Origin: Nitrospirota bacterium | GTDB lineage: Bacteria > Nitrospirota > Thermodesulfovibrionia > UBA6902 | Direction: 5' to 3' | Length of the DNA stretch: 64,000 nucleotides | NCBI GenBank assembly: GCA_016213935.1 | Contig: JACQZG010000007.1 | Coordinates: 19,067-83,066 of the forward strand | Shown here: piece by piece, positions 1 to 10,872 of the stretch | Layout: the number at the start of each line of letters is the position of its first letter | How positions within the stretch are numbered: the stretch's first letter is position 1 | Program-made: the position numbers and the translations under genes | The notes under the pieces: model-generated | Database searches by the model: none | Told to the model about the DNA's origin: nothing | Seen by the model: only the letters and a program-made list of their open reading frames with translations

Positions 1-1
1 G

Positions 2-3000
2 ATAGACCTTGATAAATGCGTCGGGTGCTACGCGTGCCAGGCCGCCTGCAAACTTGAGCATGGCATCCCGTTCGGCGTATTCCGCTGCAGGGTGGAGACA
101 TACTCCTCGGGCGGATTCCCTGACGTGAGAAAGGTATTTATCCCGCGTCTGTGCAATCATTGCGATAATCCCCCGTGCATAAACGCGTGCAGTGAAAAGG
201 CACTCGTAAAGAATCCGGACGGCATCGTCGAATTCAATAAAGAATTATGCGTCAACTGCGGCCTGTGCTATGAAAAATGTCCTTATAACGCCATTGATAC
301 AACCGGCAATGAACCGCAGAAATGTGATTTTTGCAAGGAGAGGCTCAGGGAAGGCGAGCTTCCAGCGTGCGTTAAAAGCTGCATGGGCAAGGCTATGCTC
401 TTTGGTAACCTGCGTGACACCGGAAGCGGAATATCGGCCGCTCTCAGGAAAAACCGGCTTTCTGTCATCAGGTCTGAAGAAGAGACAGGGCCTTCTGTAT
501 TTTATATTCACAAGGGAGAGATTGAGTTTGCGCCGTTAGGCCGTTATGAGAAGAAAGAAGAGCCTGCTGCTCACGGCGCTCCATCAAAAAAGACGTCTTT
601 TGAACATACGCCGAGCAAGAAACTCATAAACACCGCTGATGTCATGTGCCCTTCCGAATGCGGCATATCGGTAGAAGTCGAAAACGGCATTGCAAAGAAG
701 ATTTACGGGAATCCGCATTCTCTCGTCAATAACGGGACGCTCTGCGCAAAAGGGGCGTCCGGGCTTCAGATGACCTATTCCCCCCACAGGATAAAGACGC
801 CTCTCATGAGAACCGGAGAGAGGGGAGAGGATAGATGGAAGAGCATATCATGGGACGAGGCATTATCCTGTATTGCCGCGAAACTCGTAAGCATCAAGGA
901 AAGATACGGCCATGAATCGGTCTTTCTCGATGTCGGCGATGTTACTGACCGCGAGCCTTTTTACAGATTGTTTCACGCTTTTGGCACTCCCAACACCTTT
1001 AACCACGGAAGCATATGCGACCCTAACAGAAAGTGGGGGCAGTACATCATGCTTGGCGACGAAAGGCCGCTGCCCGACCTCCAGAGGCCCTTCCTCACCC
1101 GCGATGAGAATGGCGAGATTGTACTAAGGCAGGGACATGACGCGAAGCTTGTGCTGAGCATCGGCTCAAACCCTTTTGTGGCGACAAGGTTCAATTACAT
1201 GTCAAACGGCATTCCCGGGGCCAAATCGGGGAATGGCTGTAATTATATCGTCATTGACCCTGCTCACACGAACTCAGCCTCAAAGGCCGATATCTGGTCT
1301 CCTATCATTCCCGGCTCGGACGCGGCGCTGCTTGCGGGCATACTTCATTACATAATCAAAGAGGATGACCCTTCAGACAAAGACAAAAAATACATTGACC
1401 ATGAGTTTATTGAGAGATATACGACAGGATGGGATGACTTCAGGTACGCCTTTCTCCTTCAGGCTGAAAAGTCCGACACTTCCAACGGATACAAATTCTT
1501 TACCCCTGAATGGACTGAGGAAAAGACAGGCATAGCAAAAGAAAAGATGGAGCGCATCGCGCATCTTTCAGGCGTCACAAAACCGATGGCGGTTGAGATA
1601 GGGATGCACGGAACGGCTCATCACACGAACGGTGATGTGACCTCAATACTGATGTCGGCAATCTGCCTCATAACCGGCAATATTGATGTTCCCGGCGGGG
1701 TTGTATTCATAGATTCGCAGAAGGCAAAGAAAGGCATTGCTGCTACAGGCAAAGCTTTTCTCGAGAGAGAGGTCAAAAGAAAGGTATCGGGCAAAAATGT
1801 AAAAGGCAAACTCTCGGAACTGAACAAAGACGGCTACGGCGATTATCCCGCAGCGTTTAAGGGCGTCCTTGCTGACCTGCCGCGAAAGATACGGGAGGGG
1901 GTCAAGCTTAAGCACGGGCCTTTCAAGGGGTATGAATATCCCGTAAAGGCTTTTGTGACAAGGGCCGGCAATCCTGTAATAACTGCAGGCAGCGCGCCGG
2001 ACTGGACAGAAGCGCTCACATTAAAGAGTTCAGACGGCGAATATAAACTTGAACTCATGGTCTTTATAGACACCCATATCAATGTCACGGGGAAATACGC
2101 GGACATCATTTTGCCCCAAGCAGGATATCTCGAAAGGATGGGGCTTAGCGATGTATACACGATGAGCCCGGAGATCGCCCTGAGGGAGCAGGTGATAAAA
2201 CCTCTTTATGAATCAAAGACGGATTTTGAGATTATGACAGCCTTATCCGAAGCCCTTATTCAAAACGGCGACCCTGATATAAAGAGGGATGACTTCAGCG
2301 GAAGGTATGAGAATGAAGAGAGCTTCATAAATGAGATGCTCGGCGATGCTCCAGGATTTCACAATATAGGAAGCCCGCTTCCGTATCCTGACATACCCGA
2401 GGGCGCTCTCATCCTCGGCAGGCCTGACAATCCGAGCGCCGTATGGGGCAAAAAAGTGATAAAAGAAGGGGCGCCTCTTACCGTGCAGTGGCTGCGGGAC
2501 AACAACGGCGTGGCGGTATGGCCGGCGGGATATTACAGATACAGGAAGGCTGATGGTACTCTGTCCGGGATATATCCGAAGACTCCGTCGAGAAAATTTG
2601 AATTCGGGTTCGGATATACCGAAGGCATCAACAGGCGCTTCAGCACTTCTTTGCCAACGACTTTCTACTGGGCAGAACCTAAATGGAATCCAAAGAATTC
2701 AGAGTATTCCGAACTTAATAAGGAATATCCGTTTCAGCTAATAAGCGGAAGGGTGCACCACTCGATGACAATGACGGCTGTCTGCCCCTATCTCGCTGAG
2801 ACAGAGACCGAGTGCATGAAACTGATGAATGAGAAGCTTGATTATCATATCCCCGGCAATGCGGAAGTATCCCCGCTTTTCGGCCTCTCTGGCGGTAAAG
2901 ATGTATATTTCAAAAAGGGGAGTGTCTCAATACCCGTGCTTGCCATCAACAGGGCTGACGGCGAAAGGCTCTCTATAAAGACAGGGGATATGGTAACTCT

Positions 3001-3253
3001 TCAGAATCCCCTCGGCAGGTCAGGCAAAGGCAGGGTTTATTTGCCAGAGGAGATAATGCCGGGGGTTATAAAGACGTCTTTCGGCCCCGGAGGGCAGAAG
3101 GCTTCGGGCACAGGCCTTTTAAGCGGCGCCTCAAGCTATACAATAAACATAAATGAATTCACAGACCCTGAAAATATCAGCCCATATACGGGAATGCCCG
3201 GTTTCGGAGATATAATGGTAAAAATCATTAAAAGCGGGAATGGAGATTCTTGA
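2..3253 (+). CDS. Molybdopterin oxidoreductase fused to a 4Fe-4S electron-transfer subunit (5' partial)
   Basis: The frame is open from the window's left edge, so the start lies upstream; 1083 residues are visible. An N-terminal ferredoxin-type part (about residues 1-150) carries repeated CxxCxxC...C clusters of the NrfC/PsrB/DmsB kind, beginning CVGCYACQAAC. After a charged linker, a complex iron-sulfur molybdoenzyme catalytic domain follows with an FS0-cluster region (Cys216, Cys220, Cys248), a probable Mo ligand Cys339 in NHGSICDP, and a C-terminal dinucleotide-binding domain. The first FS0 ligand position is Asp213 instead of Cys. Electron-transfer and catalytic chains are normally separate subunits, so this is a natural fusion. 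The catalytic half shows no twin-arginine signal. The family includes polysulfide, thiosulfate and related reductases; the substrate cannot be assigned. Confidence 0.85.
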   Translation: MDLDKCVGCYACQAACKLEHGIPFGVFRCRVETYSSGGFPDVRKVFIPRLCNHCDNPPCINACSEKALVKNPDGIVEFNKELCVNCGLCYEKCPYNAIDTTGNEPQKCDFCKERLREGELPACVKSCMGKAMLFGNLRDTGSGISAALRKNRLSVIRSEEETGPSVFYIHKGEIEFAPLGRYEKKEEPAAHGAPSKKTSFEHTPSKKLINTADVMCPSECGISVEVENGIAKKIYGNPHSLVNNGTLCAKGASGLQMTYSPHRIKTPLMRTGERGEDRWKSISWDEALSCIAAKLVSIKERYGHESVFLDVGDVTDREPFYRLFHAFGTPNTFNHGSICDPNRKWGQYIMLGDERPLPDLQRPFLTRDENGEIVLRQGHDAKLVLSIGSNPFVATRFNYMSNGIPGAKSGNGCNYIVIDPAHTNSASKADIWSPIIPGSDAALLAGILHYIIKEDDPSDKDKKYIDHEFIERYTTGWDDFRYAFLLQAEKSDTSNGYKFFTPEWTEEKTGIAKEKMERIAHLSGVTKPMAVEIGMHGTAHHTNGDVTSILMSAICLITGNIDVPGGVVFIDSQKAKKGIAATGKAFLEREVKRKVSGKNVKGKLSELNKDGYGDYPAAFKGVLADLPRKIREGVKLKHGPFKGYEYPVKAFVTRAGNPVITAGSAPDWTEALTLKSSDGEYKLELMVFIDTHINVTGKYADIILPQAGYLERMGLSDVYTMSPEIALREQVIKPLYESKTDFEIMTALSEALIQNGDPDIKRDDFSGRYENEESFINEMLGDAPGFHNIGSPLPYPDIPEGALILGRPDNPSAVWGKKVIKEGAPLTVQWLRDNNGVAVWPAGYYRYRKADGTLSGIYPKTPSRKFEFGFGYTEGINRRFSTSLPTTFYWAEPKWNPKNSEYSELNKEYPFQLISGRVHHSMTMTAVCPYLAETETECMKLMNEKLDYHIPGNAEVSPLFGLSGGKDVYFKKGSVSIPVLAINRADGERLSIKTGDMVTLQNPLGRSGKGRVYLPEEIMPGVIKTSFGPGGQKASGTGLLSGASSYTININEFTDPENISPYTGMPGFGDIMVKIIKSGNGDS

Positions 3254-3330
3254 CAAAACTCTTTTTGCTTTGTGAAGATATACTTGCACATGGCGGCAAG
3301 TAACCCACCGTTTTTACCGGAGAGTCAGTA

Positions 3331-4089
3331 TTGATAAAATTCATCAATGTCAATAAGTGGTTCAAGGAGCACCAGGTCTTAAAGAACGTCAACCTCGAGA
3401 TATCCAAGGGCGAAGTCGTAGTTATATGCGGCCCGAGCGGCGCAGGCAAGAGCACCCTCCTCAGAACAATCAATAAGCTTGAGCCGATACAGAAAGGTGA
3501 TATCGTCATCGAGGGAGCCCATCTTTCCGACAATACCATTAACATAACATCAATGAGGGCTGACATAGGCATGGTCTTTCAGCAGTTCAATCTCTACCCG
3601 CACATGTCGGTAATCAAAAACATCATGCTCGCGCCCGTGAAGGTGAGGAAGATAAGCAAGAAGGAGGCACATGACAGGGCGATGCGCCTGCTTGAGAAGG
3701 TAGGGCTCGCGCATAAGCGCGACTGCTATCCCAACCAGCTCTCAGGCGGAGAGCAGCAGAGGGTCGCCATAGCGAGGAGCCTCGCGATGGAGCCGAAGAT
3801 AATGCTTTTTGACGAGCCGACCTCCGCGCTCGACCCGGAACTCATTAACGAGGTGCTGGATGTCATGATATCGCTTGCCGACGAGGGCATGACCATGGTG
3901 GTCGTCAGCCATGAGATGGCCTTTGCACAGCAGGTTGCGAACAGGGTTGTCTTTATGGACAACGGCGAGATTATCGAGATAGGCGTTCCCCCTAATATCT
4001 TCATCGATCCACAGCATGAAAGGACAAAGGCGTTCATGAGCAACGTCCTTCATATGCCCGTTTTCTGCTATAACGAAGAGAGGAAATAA
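3331..4089 (+). CDS. glnQ: Polar amino-acid ABC transporter ATP-binding protein (GlnQ/ArtP type)
   Basis: A 252-residue ABC ATPase of the polar amino-acid uptake family. Visible are Walker [10 protein letters not shown], a Q-loop (VFQQFN), signature LSGGEQQR, Walker B IMLFDEP followed by TSALDP, and the H-loop VVSHE. Length is typical of GlnQ/GltL/ArtP proteins, which energise import of glutamine, glutamate or basic amino acids at the inner membrane. The start is TTG at 3331, preceded by GGAGAG at a suitable distance. No permease or periplasmic binding protein lies next to it in the window, so the substrate is unknown and it must pair with subunits encoded elsewhere. The symbol is by family resemblance only. 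Confidence 0.85.
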   Translation: MIKFINVNKWFKEHQVLKNVNLEISKGEVVVICGPSGAGKSTLLRTINKLEPIQKGDIVIEGAHLSDNTINITSMRADIGMVFQQFNLYPHMSVIKNIMLAPVKVRKISKKEAHDRAMRLLEKVGLAHKRDCYPNQLSGGEQQRVAIARSLAMEPKIMLFDEPTSALDPELINEVLDVMISLADEGMTMVVVSHEMAFAQQVANRVVFMDNGEIIEIGVPPNIFIDPQHERTKAFMSNVLHMPVFCYNEERK

Positions 4090-4137
4090 AGCAGGAATTT
4101 TCACCCTTGCAAAGCCCTCTGAACCTCCTTCCGTAAT

Positions 4138-4166
4138 TTGACTTTTCATAGGTATTGAAGTAAGGT
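4138..4166 (+). promoter_or_regulatory. Probable sigma-70 promoter of the initiator tRNA
   Basis: TTGACT, 17-base spacer, TAAGGT. The predicted start of transcription falls one or two bases before the mature tRNA 5' end. Position and spacing fit well; the -10 hexamer is imperfect. Confidence 0.5.
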
Positions 4167-4174
4167 AAGTATGT

Positions 4175-4251
<77 letters not shown>

Positions 4252-4263
4252 AACAAATTCAAG

Positions 4264-4292
4264 GACTTGCGGTTTTCCGTGAGTCTTTTTTT
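4264..4292 (+). terminator. Rho-independent terminator after tRNA-fMet
   Basis: A nine-pair stem (GACTTGCGG with CCGTGAGTC, two G-T wobbles), a TTTT loop and seven T residues immediately after. It lies 12 bases downstream of the tRNA, so the tRNA is probably a monocistronic unit. Confidence 0.8.
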
Positions 4293-4637
4293 GCGAAAAA
4301 CGGGGTTTTTTCTGACGGAGGCGGATAATATGAAATCCGTCACTAATGTTCCTGTCCGAAGAAAAACAGGTCGCTCTGCTCTTTGCGTTTGCTTTTAATT
4401 TCAGCCACAACATCTTCCACGGCATGCCTTTTCAGCATCTTTGCGCGCTCGCTTATTATTTCAGCTTGACAATATAGCGATAATCTATTGATATAAAAGC
4501 TCCATATATGATACGCTAACATACCCTTGCAGCTTTGCCGGGGAATACACACGCCCATCCAATGCTCTCTCTCTGGGTGTTCCGACTAATCGGGATGGAG
4601 AGGGAAAGGGCGGAGGAAAAACTAAGGAGGCACACAC
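4293..4637 (+). promoter_or_regulatory. rpsB promoter and 5' leader region
   Basis: About 345 bases without a convincing gene. A possible promoter is TTGACA (4466-4471) with 16-17 bases to TTGATA/TGATAT around 4488-4494. The transcript would carry a leader of about 130 bases. Within it CCATCC (4556-4561) can pair with GGATGG (around 4594), and a CTCTCTCT tract lies inside the loop. Ribosomal protein S2 operons are often autoregulated through such leaders, so this may be one, but no family consensus was checked. A strong Shine-Dalgarno (AAGGAGG) precedes rpsB. A short minus-strand ORF at 4343-4558 is not supported. Confidence 0.35.
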
Positions 4638-5441
4638 ATGGTAGTAACAATGAAGGAACTTCTGGAGTCGGGTGTCCATTTCGGGCATCAGGTAAAACGC
4701 TGGAACCCGAAGATGAAGAAGTATATTTTCGGGGCGCGCAACGGCATTTACATCATCGACCTTCAGAAGACGATCAAGATGCTTGAGGACGCGTATCACT
4801 TTATCAAGGATGTTTCGAGCAGGGGAGAAGCTATTCTTTTTGTTGGCACAAAGAAGCAGGCCCAGGAGGTTGTTCTTGAAGAGACACTGAGGGCCGGCTG
4901 TTTCCACATCAACCAGCGCTGGCTCGGCGGCCTGCTCACCAACTTCAAGACGATAAAGCAGAGTATCGAGAAACTGAAAAAGATAGAGAAGATGAAGGAA
5001 GACGGCACATACAGCCTTCTCACCAAGAAAGAGGTCGCGAAGTACGAGAAAGAGAGGGTCGGGCTTGAGAAGAACCTTTCAGGCGTAAAAGAGATGAACA
5101 GGCTCCCGGGCGCGATGTTTATAATCGACCCGAAGAAGGAGAGAATAGCTGTCGCTGAGGCGAAAAAACTCTCAATTCCGATAGTGGCTGTGGTTGACAC
5201 GAACTGCGACCCTGACGAGATAGATTACGCTATCCCGGGCAATGATGACGCCATAAGGGCCATCAAGCTTGTGACGTCCAAAATGGCTGACGCGGTTATA
5301 GAAGGGAAAGGGATATGCAGCAAGACTGCCGAAGAAGAGGCTGCCGGAAAGGGCGCTGTTGAGAGCGAAATCCCCGTTGAAGAGGCGCTGATGGGCGGTA
5401 TATACGATGAAGACGAAGAGGAATATAAGGAGGAAGTTTAA
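4638..5441 (+). CDS. rpsB: 30S ribosomal protein S2
   Basis: A 267-residue S2 protein of the small ribosomal subunit. The N-terminal signature [14 protein letters not shown]...[11 protein letters not shown] and the central block [13 protein letters not shown]...[19 protein letters not shown] are characteristic. A highly acidic C-terminal tail ([11 protein letters not shown]) is a common bacterial extension. The start follows an AAGGAGG Shine-Dalgarno. It is the first gene of rpsB-tsf-pyrH-frr, the classical bacterial order; tsf follows after 2 bases. Confidence 0.98.
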   Translation: MVVTMKELLESGVHFGHQVKRWNPKMKKYIFGARNGIYIIDLQKTIKMLEDAYHFIKDVSSRGEAILFVGTKKQAQEVVLEETLRAGCFHINQRWLGGLLTNFKTIKQSIEKLKKIEKMKEDGTYSLLTKKEVAKYEKERVGLEKNLSGVKEMNRLPGAMFIIDPKKERIAVAEAKKLSIPIVAVVDTNCDPDEIDYAIPGNDDAIRAIKLVTSKMADAVIEGKGICSKTAEEEAAGKGAVESEIPVEEALMGGIYDEDEEEYKEEV

Positions 5442-5443
5442 GG

Positions 5444-6307
5444 ATGAGCTTTAGCGCAAATGATATAAAAGAGCTGAGGGAGCAGACCGGCGCGGGCATG
5501 ATGGAGTGCAAAAGGGCGCTGACCGAGAGCGGGGGGGATTTTCAGAAGGCCGTTGACCTGCTCCGGAAGAAAGGGCTTGCCGCCGCGGCGAAGAAGGCAG
5601 GGCGCATAACTTCAGAAGGCATTGTTGCCCTTAATGTGAGCGGTTCGGCCGGCGTGCTTCTTGAGGTCAACAGCGAAACCGACTTTGTCGCAAAGAATGA
5701 AGAGTTTCAGAAATATGCCCTGGAAGTTGCGGGGCTCGTTGCGGAAAGGAATCCCGCGGACATCGAATCCCTGCTCAGCATGCAGCTTGGTAATATAACT
5801 GTGGAGGCGAGGCGCCAGGAGCTTATACAGAAGATAGGCGAGAACATCTCTCTTCGCAGGTTCGTCCGTTTTGAGACGAACGGCAGGATAGCCTCTTATC
5901 TTCACGGCACGCGGATAGGCGTGCTGGTGGAGCTTGAGGGCGGAGATGAACAGTTGGGGAAGGATACCGCGATGCAGGTCGCCGCGTCTAATCCGTTATA
6001 CTTAAGCAGGGAAACGGTCCCGTCTGAAGATCTTGATAGGGAGCGCGCGATTTTCGAGGCGCAGGTGAAGGAGTCTGGCAAGCCGGCCGCGGTCGTCGGC
6101 AAGATAGTCGAGGGAAAGCTTGAGAAATTTTTCGGCGAGGCCTGCCTCATGGAGCAGGTCTTTATAAAAGACCCAGACGGTAAATTGAAGGTGAAGGATA
6201 TCCTGAAGGGAGCGTCGATACGCAGGTTCGCCCGTTTTCAGGTGGGCGAAGGGCTTGAGAAGAGAAAAGAAAATTTCGCCGAGGAGGTCGCCTCGCAGCT
6301 TAAGTAG
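5444..6307 (+). CDS. tsf: Elongation factor Ts
   Basis: A 287-residue guanine nucleotide exchange factor that regenerates EF-Tu-GTP. The N-terminal UBA-like domain has the family signature LREQTGAGMMECKRAL, followed by SETDFVAKNEEF in the core that contacts EF-Tu. Length fits the two-subdomain bacterial form. It lies two bases after the rpsB stop codon with AAGGAGG across the junction, so it is co-transcribed and probably translationally coupled. Confidence 0.98.
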   Translation: MSFSANDIKELREQTGAGMMECKRALTESGGDFQKAVDLLRKKGLAAAAKKAGRITSEGIVALNVSGSAGVLLEVNSETDFVAKNEEFQKYALEVAGLVAERNPADIESLLSMQLGNITVEARRQELIQKIGENISLRRFVRFETNGRIASYLHGTRIGVLVELEGGDEQLGKDTAMQVAASNPLYLSRETVPSEDLDRERAIFEAQVKESGKPAAVVGKIVEGKLEKFFGEACLMEQVFIKDPDGKLKVKDILKGASIRRFARFQVGEGLEKRKENFAEEVASQLK

Positions 6308-6319
6308 GGCTATTTATAT

Positions 6320-7075
6320 ATGGCACGTGCACGGTACAGGCGTGTGTTGCTCAAATTAAGCGGGGAAGCCCTGATGGGCGGCAAGTCTTTTGGCATAGAC
6401 CAGAAGATAGTCCGCTCCATAGCGTCCGAGCTTAAGGAGATCTTCCGCTCAGGCACGCAGATCGCTGTTGTCATCGGCGGAGGCAATATATTCAGGGGGC
6501 TCGAAGCGAGCTCCGAGGGGATGGAGAGGACCACCGCTGATTACATGGGGATGCTGGCAACGGTTTTGAATTCCCTTGCCCTCCAGAATGTTCTCGAAGG
6601 CATGGGGGTTCCGACAAGGGTGCAGTCAGCCATAGAGATGAGGGAGCTTGCGGAGCCTTATATCAGGAGAAAGGCCGTAAGGCATTTGGAAAAGGGGAGG
6701 TTCGTGATATTCGCCGCGGGCACGGGAAACCCGTATTTCACGACCGACACAGCCGCCGCTCTAAGGGCGGTTGAGATAGGGGCGGATGTGATACTTAAGG
6801 CGACAAAGGTGGACGGCGTTTACAGCAGCGACCCGGTGAAAGACCCTTCAGCTGAAAAGTTCAGGGAGATATCTTATATCGATGTCCTCAACAAGAAGCT
6901 CAAGGTCATGGATTCAACCGCAATATCTCTTTGCATGGACAACAACCTTCCGATAATAGTCTTCAGCCTTTTAAAGAGAGGCAATATTAAAAAGATACTT
7001 GAAGGCCAGAAGATCGGCACCTTGGTGAAAGGGGGAGCGGTTTATGGAAAAAGAGGCAAAAAAAAGAATAACTGA
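6320..7075 (+). CDS. pyrH: UMP kinase
   Basis: A 251-residue bacterial uridylate kinase that phosphorylates UMP to UDP for pyrimidine nucleotide synthesis; it forms cytoplasmic hexamers. Family marks are [13 protein letters not shown] near the N-terminus, GGGNIFRG in the nucleotide-binding loop, [17 protein letters not shown], and [14 protein letters not shown]. It is the third gene of the rpsB operon. Its 3' end overlaps frr by 32 bases, so its lysine-rich C-terminal tail is encoded by DNA that also encodes the frr N-terminus in another frame. Confidence 0.97.
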   Translation: MARARYRRVLLKLSGEALMGGKSFGIDQKIVRSIASELKEIFRSGTQIAVVIGGGNIFRGLEASSEGMERTTADYMGMLATVLNSLALQNVLEGMGVPTRVQSAIEMRELAEPYIRRKAVRHLEKGRFVIFAAGTGNPYFTTDTAAALRAVEIGADVILKATKVDGVYSSDPVKDPSAEKFREISYIDVLNKKLKVMDSTAISLCMDNNLPIIVFSLLKRGNIKKILEGQKIGTLVKGGAVYGKRGKKKNN

Positions 7076-7601
7076 GAGGATGGAGAAGGCCCTCGAGTCC
7101 CTGAAAAAAGACCTGGCGGGCATAAGGACAGGCAGGGCGTCGCTCTCCATACTTGACGGCATACTTGTCAATTCCTACGGCACGCCGTCGCCGATTAATC
7201 ATGTCGCCACATTAAGCGTTCCAGAGAGCAGGCTCATCACTATACAGCCCTGGGACGTCAAGATGATATCCGAGATAGAGAAGGCGATTCAGAAATCCGA
7301 CATCGGCATCAACCCTTCAAACGACGGCAAGATAATAAGGCTGGCGATACCCCAACTCACAGAGGAGCGCAGAAAAGAGATTGTTAAGCATGCCCACAAA
7401 AGGGGCGAAGAGGCAAAGGTGGCACTGAGGAACATACGCCGCGACGGCAATGAAGAGATGAAGGTGATGGAGAAGGAGAAGCACCTGAGCGAAGACGAGA
7501 CAAAGCGCGCGATTGACGACATACAGAAGATGACCGATTCGTTCATTAAGAAAATAGATGAGGTAATTTCGCACAAAGAGGCTGAGATAATGGAGGTGTA
7601 G
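7044..7601 (+). CDS. frr: Ribosome recycling factor
   Basis: A 185-residue ribosome recycling factor that, with EF-G, splits the post-termination ribosome. Typical segments are [10 protein letters not shown] near the N-terminus, the [14 protein letters not shown] hinge region, and the long C-terminal helix [23 protein letters not shown]. The start is an ATG inside pyrH preceded by GGGGGAG; the 32-base overlap suggests translational coupling. It is the last gene of the operon. Confidence 0.97.
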   Translation: MEKEAKKRITERMEKALESLKKDLAGIRTGRASLSILDGILVNSYGTPSPINHVATLSVPESRLITIQPWDVKMISEIEKAIQKSDIGINPSNDGKIIRLAIPQLTEERRKEIVKHAHKRGEEAKVALRNIRRDGNEEMKVMEKEKHLSEDETKRAIDDIQKMTDSFIKKIDEVISHKEAEIMEV

Positions 7602-7627
7602 CCCCGGCTCGGTCCTTATGAAAATTT

Positions 7628-8690
<1,063 letters not shown>

Positions 8691-8692
8691 CC

Positions 8693-9916
8693 ATGGAAGG
8701 CAAACAATTCGCGCCGATAAAAGGGGTACTCAATAAGCTCTCAATAAGAGACCTGAACATCAAGGGCAAGAGGGTCTTCATACGCGTTGATTTCAACGTG
8801 CCCCTTGACAAGGACCTCAACATCACAGATGACACAAGGATACGCTCCGCGCTTCCGACTATAAATTACGCGATTGACGAAGGCGCAAAGATAATACTTG
8901 CCTCGCATCTCGGAAGGCCCAAAGGGACAGAGGATAAACGGTACAGCCTTGCCTCTGTCGCGAGAAGGCTCCAGCGCCTTGTGAAGAAAGAGGTCACCTT
9001 CCTCGATAACTGCATCGGCCCGGAGGTTGAGGAAGCCGTTAACAAAATGTCCGAGGGGGATATCGTCCTTCTTGAAAACCTGAGGTTTCACAAGGGCGAG
9101 GAGAGCAATGACGAGGAGTTCGGCAGGGCGCTCGCGAGGCTTGCCGATTGCTTTGTCAATGACGCGTTCGGCGCGGCGCACAGGGCGCACGGCTCGATCA
9201 CCGGCATAGCAAAGCACCTTCCTTCAGCCGCAGGCTTCCTGCTTCAGAAGGAAATAGAGTATCTTCAGGGTGTGATCAACCGGCCTGTAAGGCCCTTTGT
9301 CGCCATCCTCGGCGGGGCAAAGGTCTCCGGCAAGATAGGAGTCATCAAGAATCTTCAGGACAAGGTTGACAAGGTCATTGTGGGCGGAGGAATGGCCTAT
9401 ACTTTTTTAAAGGCATTAGGGCATCCGGTCGGCGAGTCGATGGTCGAGAATGAGATGCTTGATCTTGCAAATGAGATCAGGTCGCACGCCCTTTCAAAAG
9501 GAATCAAGTTCTATATCCCTGTTGACTGCGTGGTTGCCCAGAACATGGAGCCCGGAGCAGAGGCAAAGGTTGTGACAGCGCAGGAGATCCCGGACGGATG
9601 GAAGGGGCTTGACATAGGCCCGGCGTCTGCGAGGCTCTTTTCAGAGGCGCTCTCAAACGCGAAGACTATATTATGGAACGGCCCCATGGGAGTTTTCGAA
9701 GTTGACGCGTTCTCGCGCGGCACCTTTGCGATTGCGCGCGCGGTCGCGGATGCATATGCTCTTACAATCGTGGGCGGAGGCGACACTGCGCTTGCGGTAA
9801 GCAGAGCCGGAGTCTCAGAGAGCATGTCATTCATCTCAACCGGCGGAGGGGCATCCCTTGAGCTTCTTGAGGGCAAGGCGCTTCCCGGCATCGAGGCGCT
9901 GACGGACAAAAAATAA
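8693..9916 (+). CDS. pgk: Phosphoglycerate kinase
   Basis: A 407-residue kinase that transfers phosphate between 1,3-bisphosphoglycerate and ADP. Typical blocks are RVFIRVDFNVPLDK, ILASHLGRPKG, LLENLRFHKGE, the Lys-rich AILGGAKVSGKI, and C-terminal GGGDTALAV...FISTGGGASLELLEGK. The chosen ATG gives about 13 residues more than the usual family start (NKLSIRDLNIKGK), and no better internal start is visible. It is the second gene of the gapA-pgk pair. Its stop is three bases from the stop of convergent smpB, with no obvious terminator between. Confidence 0.97.
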   Translation: MEGKQFAPIKGVLNKLSIRDLNIKGKRVFIRVDFNVPLDKDLNITDDTRIRSALPTINYAIDEGAKIILASHLGRPKGTEDKRYSLASVARRLQRLVKKEVTFLDNCIGPEVEEAVNKMSEGDIVLLENLRFHKGEESNDEEFGRALARLADCFVNDAFGAAHRAHGSITGIAKHLPSAAGFLLQKEIEYLQGVINRPVRPFVAILGGAKVSGKIGVIKNLQDKVDKVIVGGGMAYTFLKALGHPVGESMVENEMLDLANEIRSHALSKGIKFYIPVDCVVAQNMEPGAEAKVVTAQEIPDGWKGLDIGPASARLFSEALSNAKTILWNGPMGVFEVDAFSRGTFAIARAVADAYALTIVGGGDTALAVSRAGVSESMSFISTGGGASLELLEGKALPGIEALTDKK

Positions 9917-9919
9917 TTT

Positions 9920-10369
9920 TTATTTCTTCTTCATGTGCCGCTCAATCTCTCTCTTTGCCTCTTTTTGTTTTATCGTCTCCCTCTTTTCATACTGCCTCTT
10001 TCCTTTTCCGAGGCCGATTTCCATTTTAGCTTTACCCTTTTTGAAATATATCTTAAGAGGAATCAGGGTGAGCCCCTTCTCCCTTATCCTGCCGCCGAGC
10101 TTCTCTATCTCCCTTTTGTGAAGAAGGAGTTTTCTTGTCCTTAACGGCTCATGGTTGTTGATATTGCCGTGGCTGTAGGGGCTTATGTGGCAGTTAAAGA
10201 GAAAGGCTTCCCCGTTTTTTACGAGGACGTAACTGTCCTTCAGGTTCGCCGCCCCCGCTCTCAAAGATTTTACTTCAGTGCCCTGAAGCGATATTCCAGC
10301 CTCAATAGTTTCCTGTATCGAGTAGTCGTGATATGCCTTTTTATTCGTCGCGGCGGCTTTGATTTCCAT
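9920..10369 (-). CDS. smpB: SsrA-binding protein SmpB
   Basis: A 149-residue small basic protein that binds tmRNA and delivers it to stalled ribosomes for trans-translation. Family marks are [47 protein letters not shown] and [12 protein letters not shown], with a lysine-rich C-terminal tail that becomes helical in the decoding channel. No tmRNA gene was recognised nearby. It is convergent with pgk. Confidence 0.97.
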   Translation of the reverse strand: MEIKAAATNKKAYHDYSIQETIEAGISLQGTEVKSLRAGAANLKDSYVLVKNGEAFLFNCHISPYSHGNINNHEPLRTRKLLLHKREIEKLGGRIREKGLTLIPLKIYFKKGKAKMEIGLGKGKRQYEKRETIKQKEAKREIERHMKKK

Positions 10370-10409
10370 TTGTAAGAAAGGATAACTTAGGGGGGTGTGT
10401 AAGTCAATT

Positions 10410-10481
10410 CTATCTTTTGGAAAAGACTTTGTTCATAAAACCGAGGGCTTTGTTGATAAGCAGGCGGCCTTGCTCTGACAT
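10410..10481 (-). CDS. Possible 23-residue basic amphipathic small protein
   Basis: A short ORF (starts MSEQGRLL, ends VFSKR) with ATG preceded by GGAG ten bases upstream. It lies just downstream of, and in the same direction as, the two-helix membrane protein gene. The encoded peptide is basic with regularly spaced hydrophobic residues, as in an amphipathic helix. There is no recognised family and an ORF this short can occur by chance. Confidence 0.25.
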   Translation of the reverse strand: MSEQGRLLINKALGFMNKVFSKR

Positions 10482-10506
10482 ATTTTATAATCTCCGACTT
10501 TCTAAA

Positions 10507-10854
10507 TTACCAGTTCAATTCAGATGAGTATCCTGTTTTAGCCTTTTCTCTGCGATACCGCCGGCAGTTTCTGTATGCAGGCGAGAAGATATACAGGAGA
10601 AGGGTATGGAGCGTCTTTACCGCAATAGTGAAAACTGCTCCGAAGAGAGCGCCGAGAAAACAGCCGAAGAAGAGAATAAACAATACTGTTTCATATAAAC
10701 TTTTAGCCAGATATATGCCGAAGAGAGAGCCTCCCGCAATGCCGACGGCTGAACTTATGCCAAAGGCGTAATTCCGTATCTTCTTCTTTTTCGCGTAAAT
10801 GGAATCAAACTCTTCTTTAGTTATCCCAAACTGCTCAAATTCCGTTTCTGCCAT
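10507..10854 (-). CDS. Small two-helix membrane protein, unknown function
   Basis: A 115-residue protein that is not recognised. An acidic/basic N-terminal 30 residues (MAETEFEQFG...KKKKIRNY) precede two long hydrophobic, glycine-rich segments (about 32-55 and 62-90) that look like a membrane hairpin, then an arginine/lysine-rich tail. It lies about 20 bases downstream of the MurU-AmgK-like gene on the same strand, so it may be the next gene of that operon. Confidence 0.6.
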   Translation of the reverse strand: MAETEFEQFGITKEEFDSIYAKKKKIRNYAFGISSAVGIAGGSLFGIYLAKSLYETVLFILFFGCFLGALFGAVFTIAVKTLHTLLLYIFSPAYRNCRRYRREKAKTGYSSELNW

Positions 10855-10872
10855 TTTTTCAGAGTATGATTG

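Noticed and set aside
4343..4558. 71-residue minus-strand ORF between tRNA-fMet and rpsB
   Set aside because: It overlaps the probable rpsB promoter and leader, has no ribosome site, and its sequence matches nothing I recognise.
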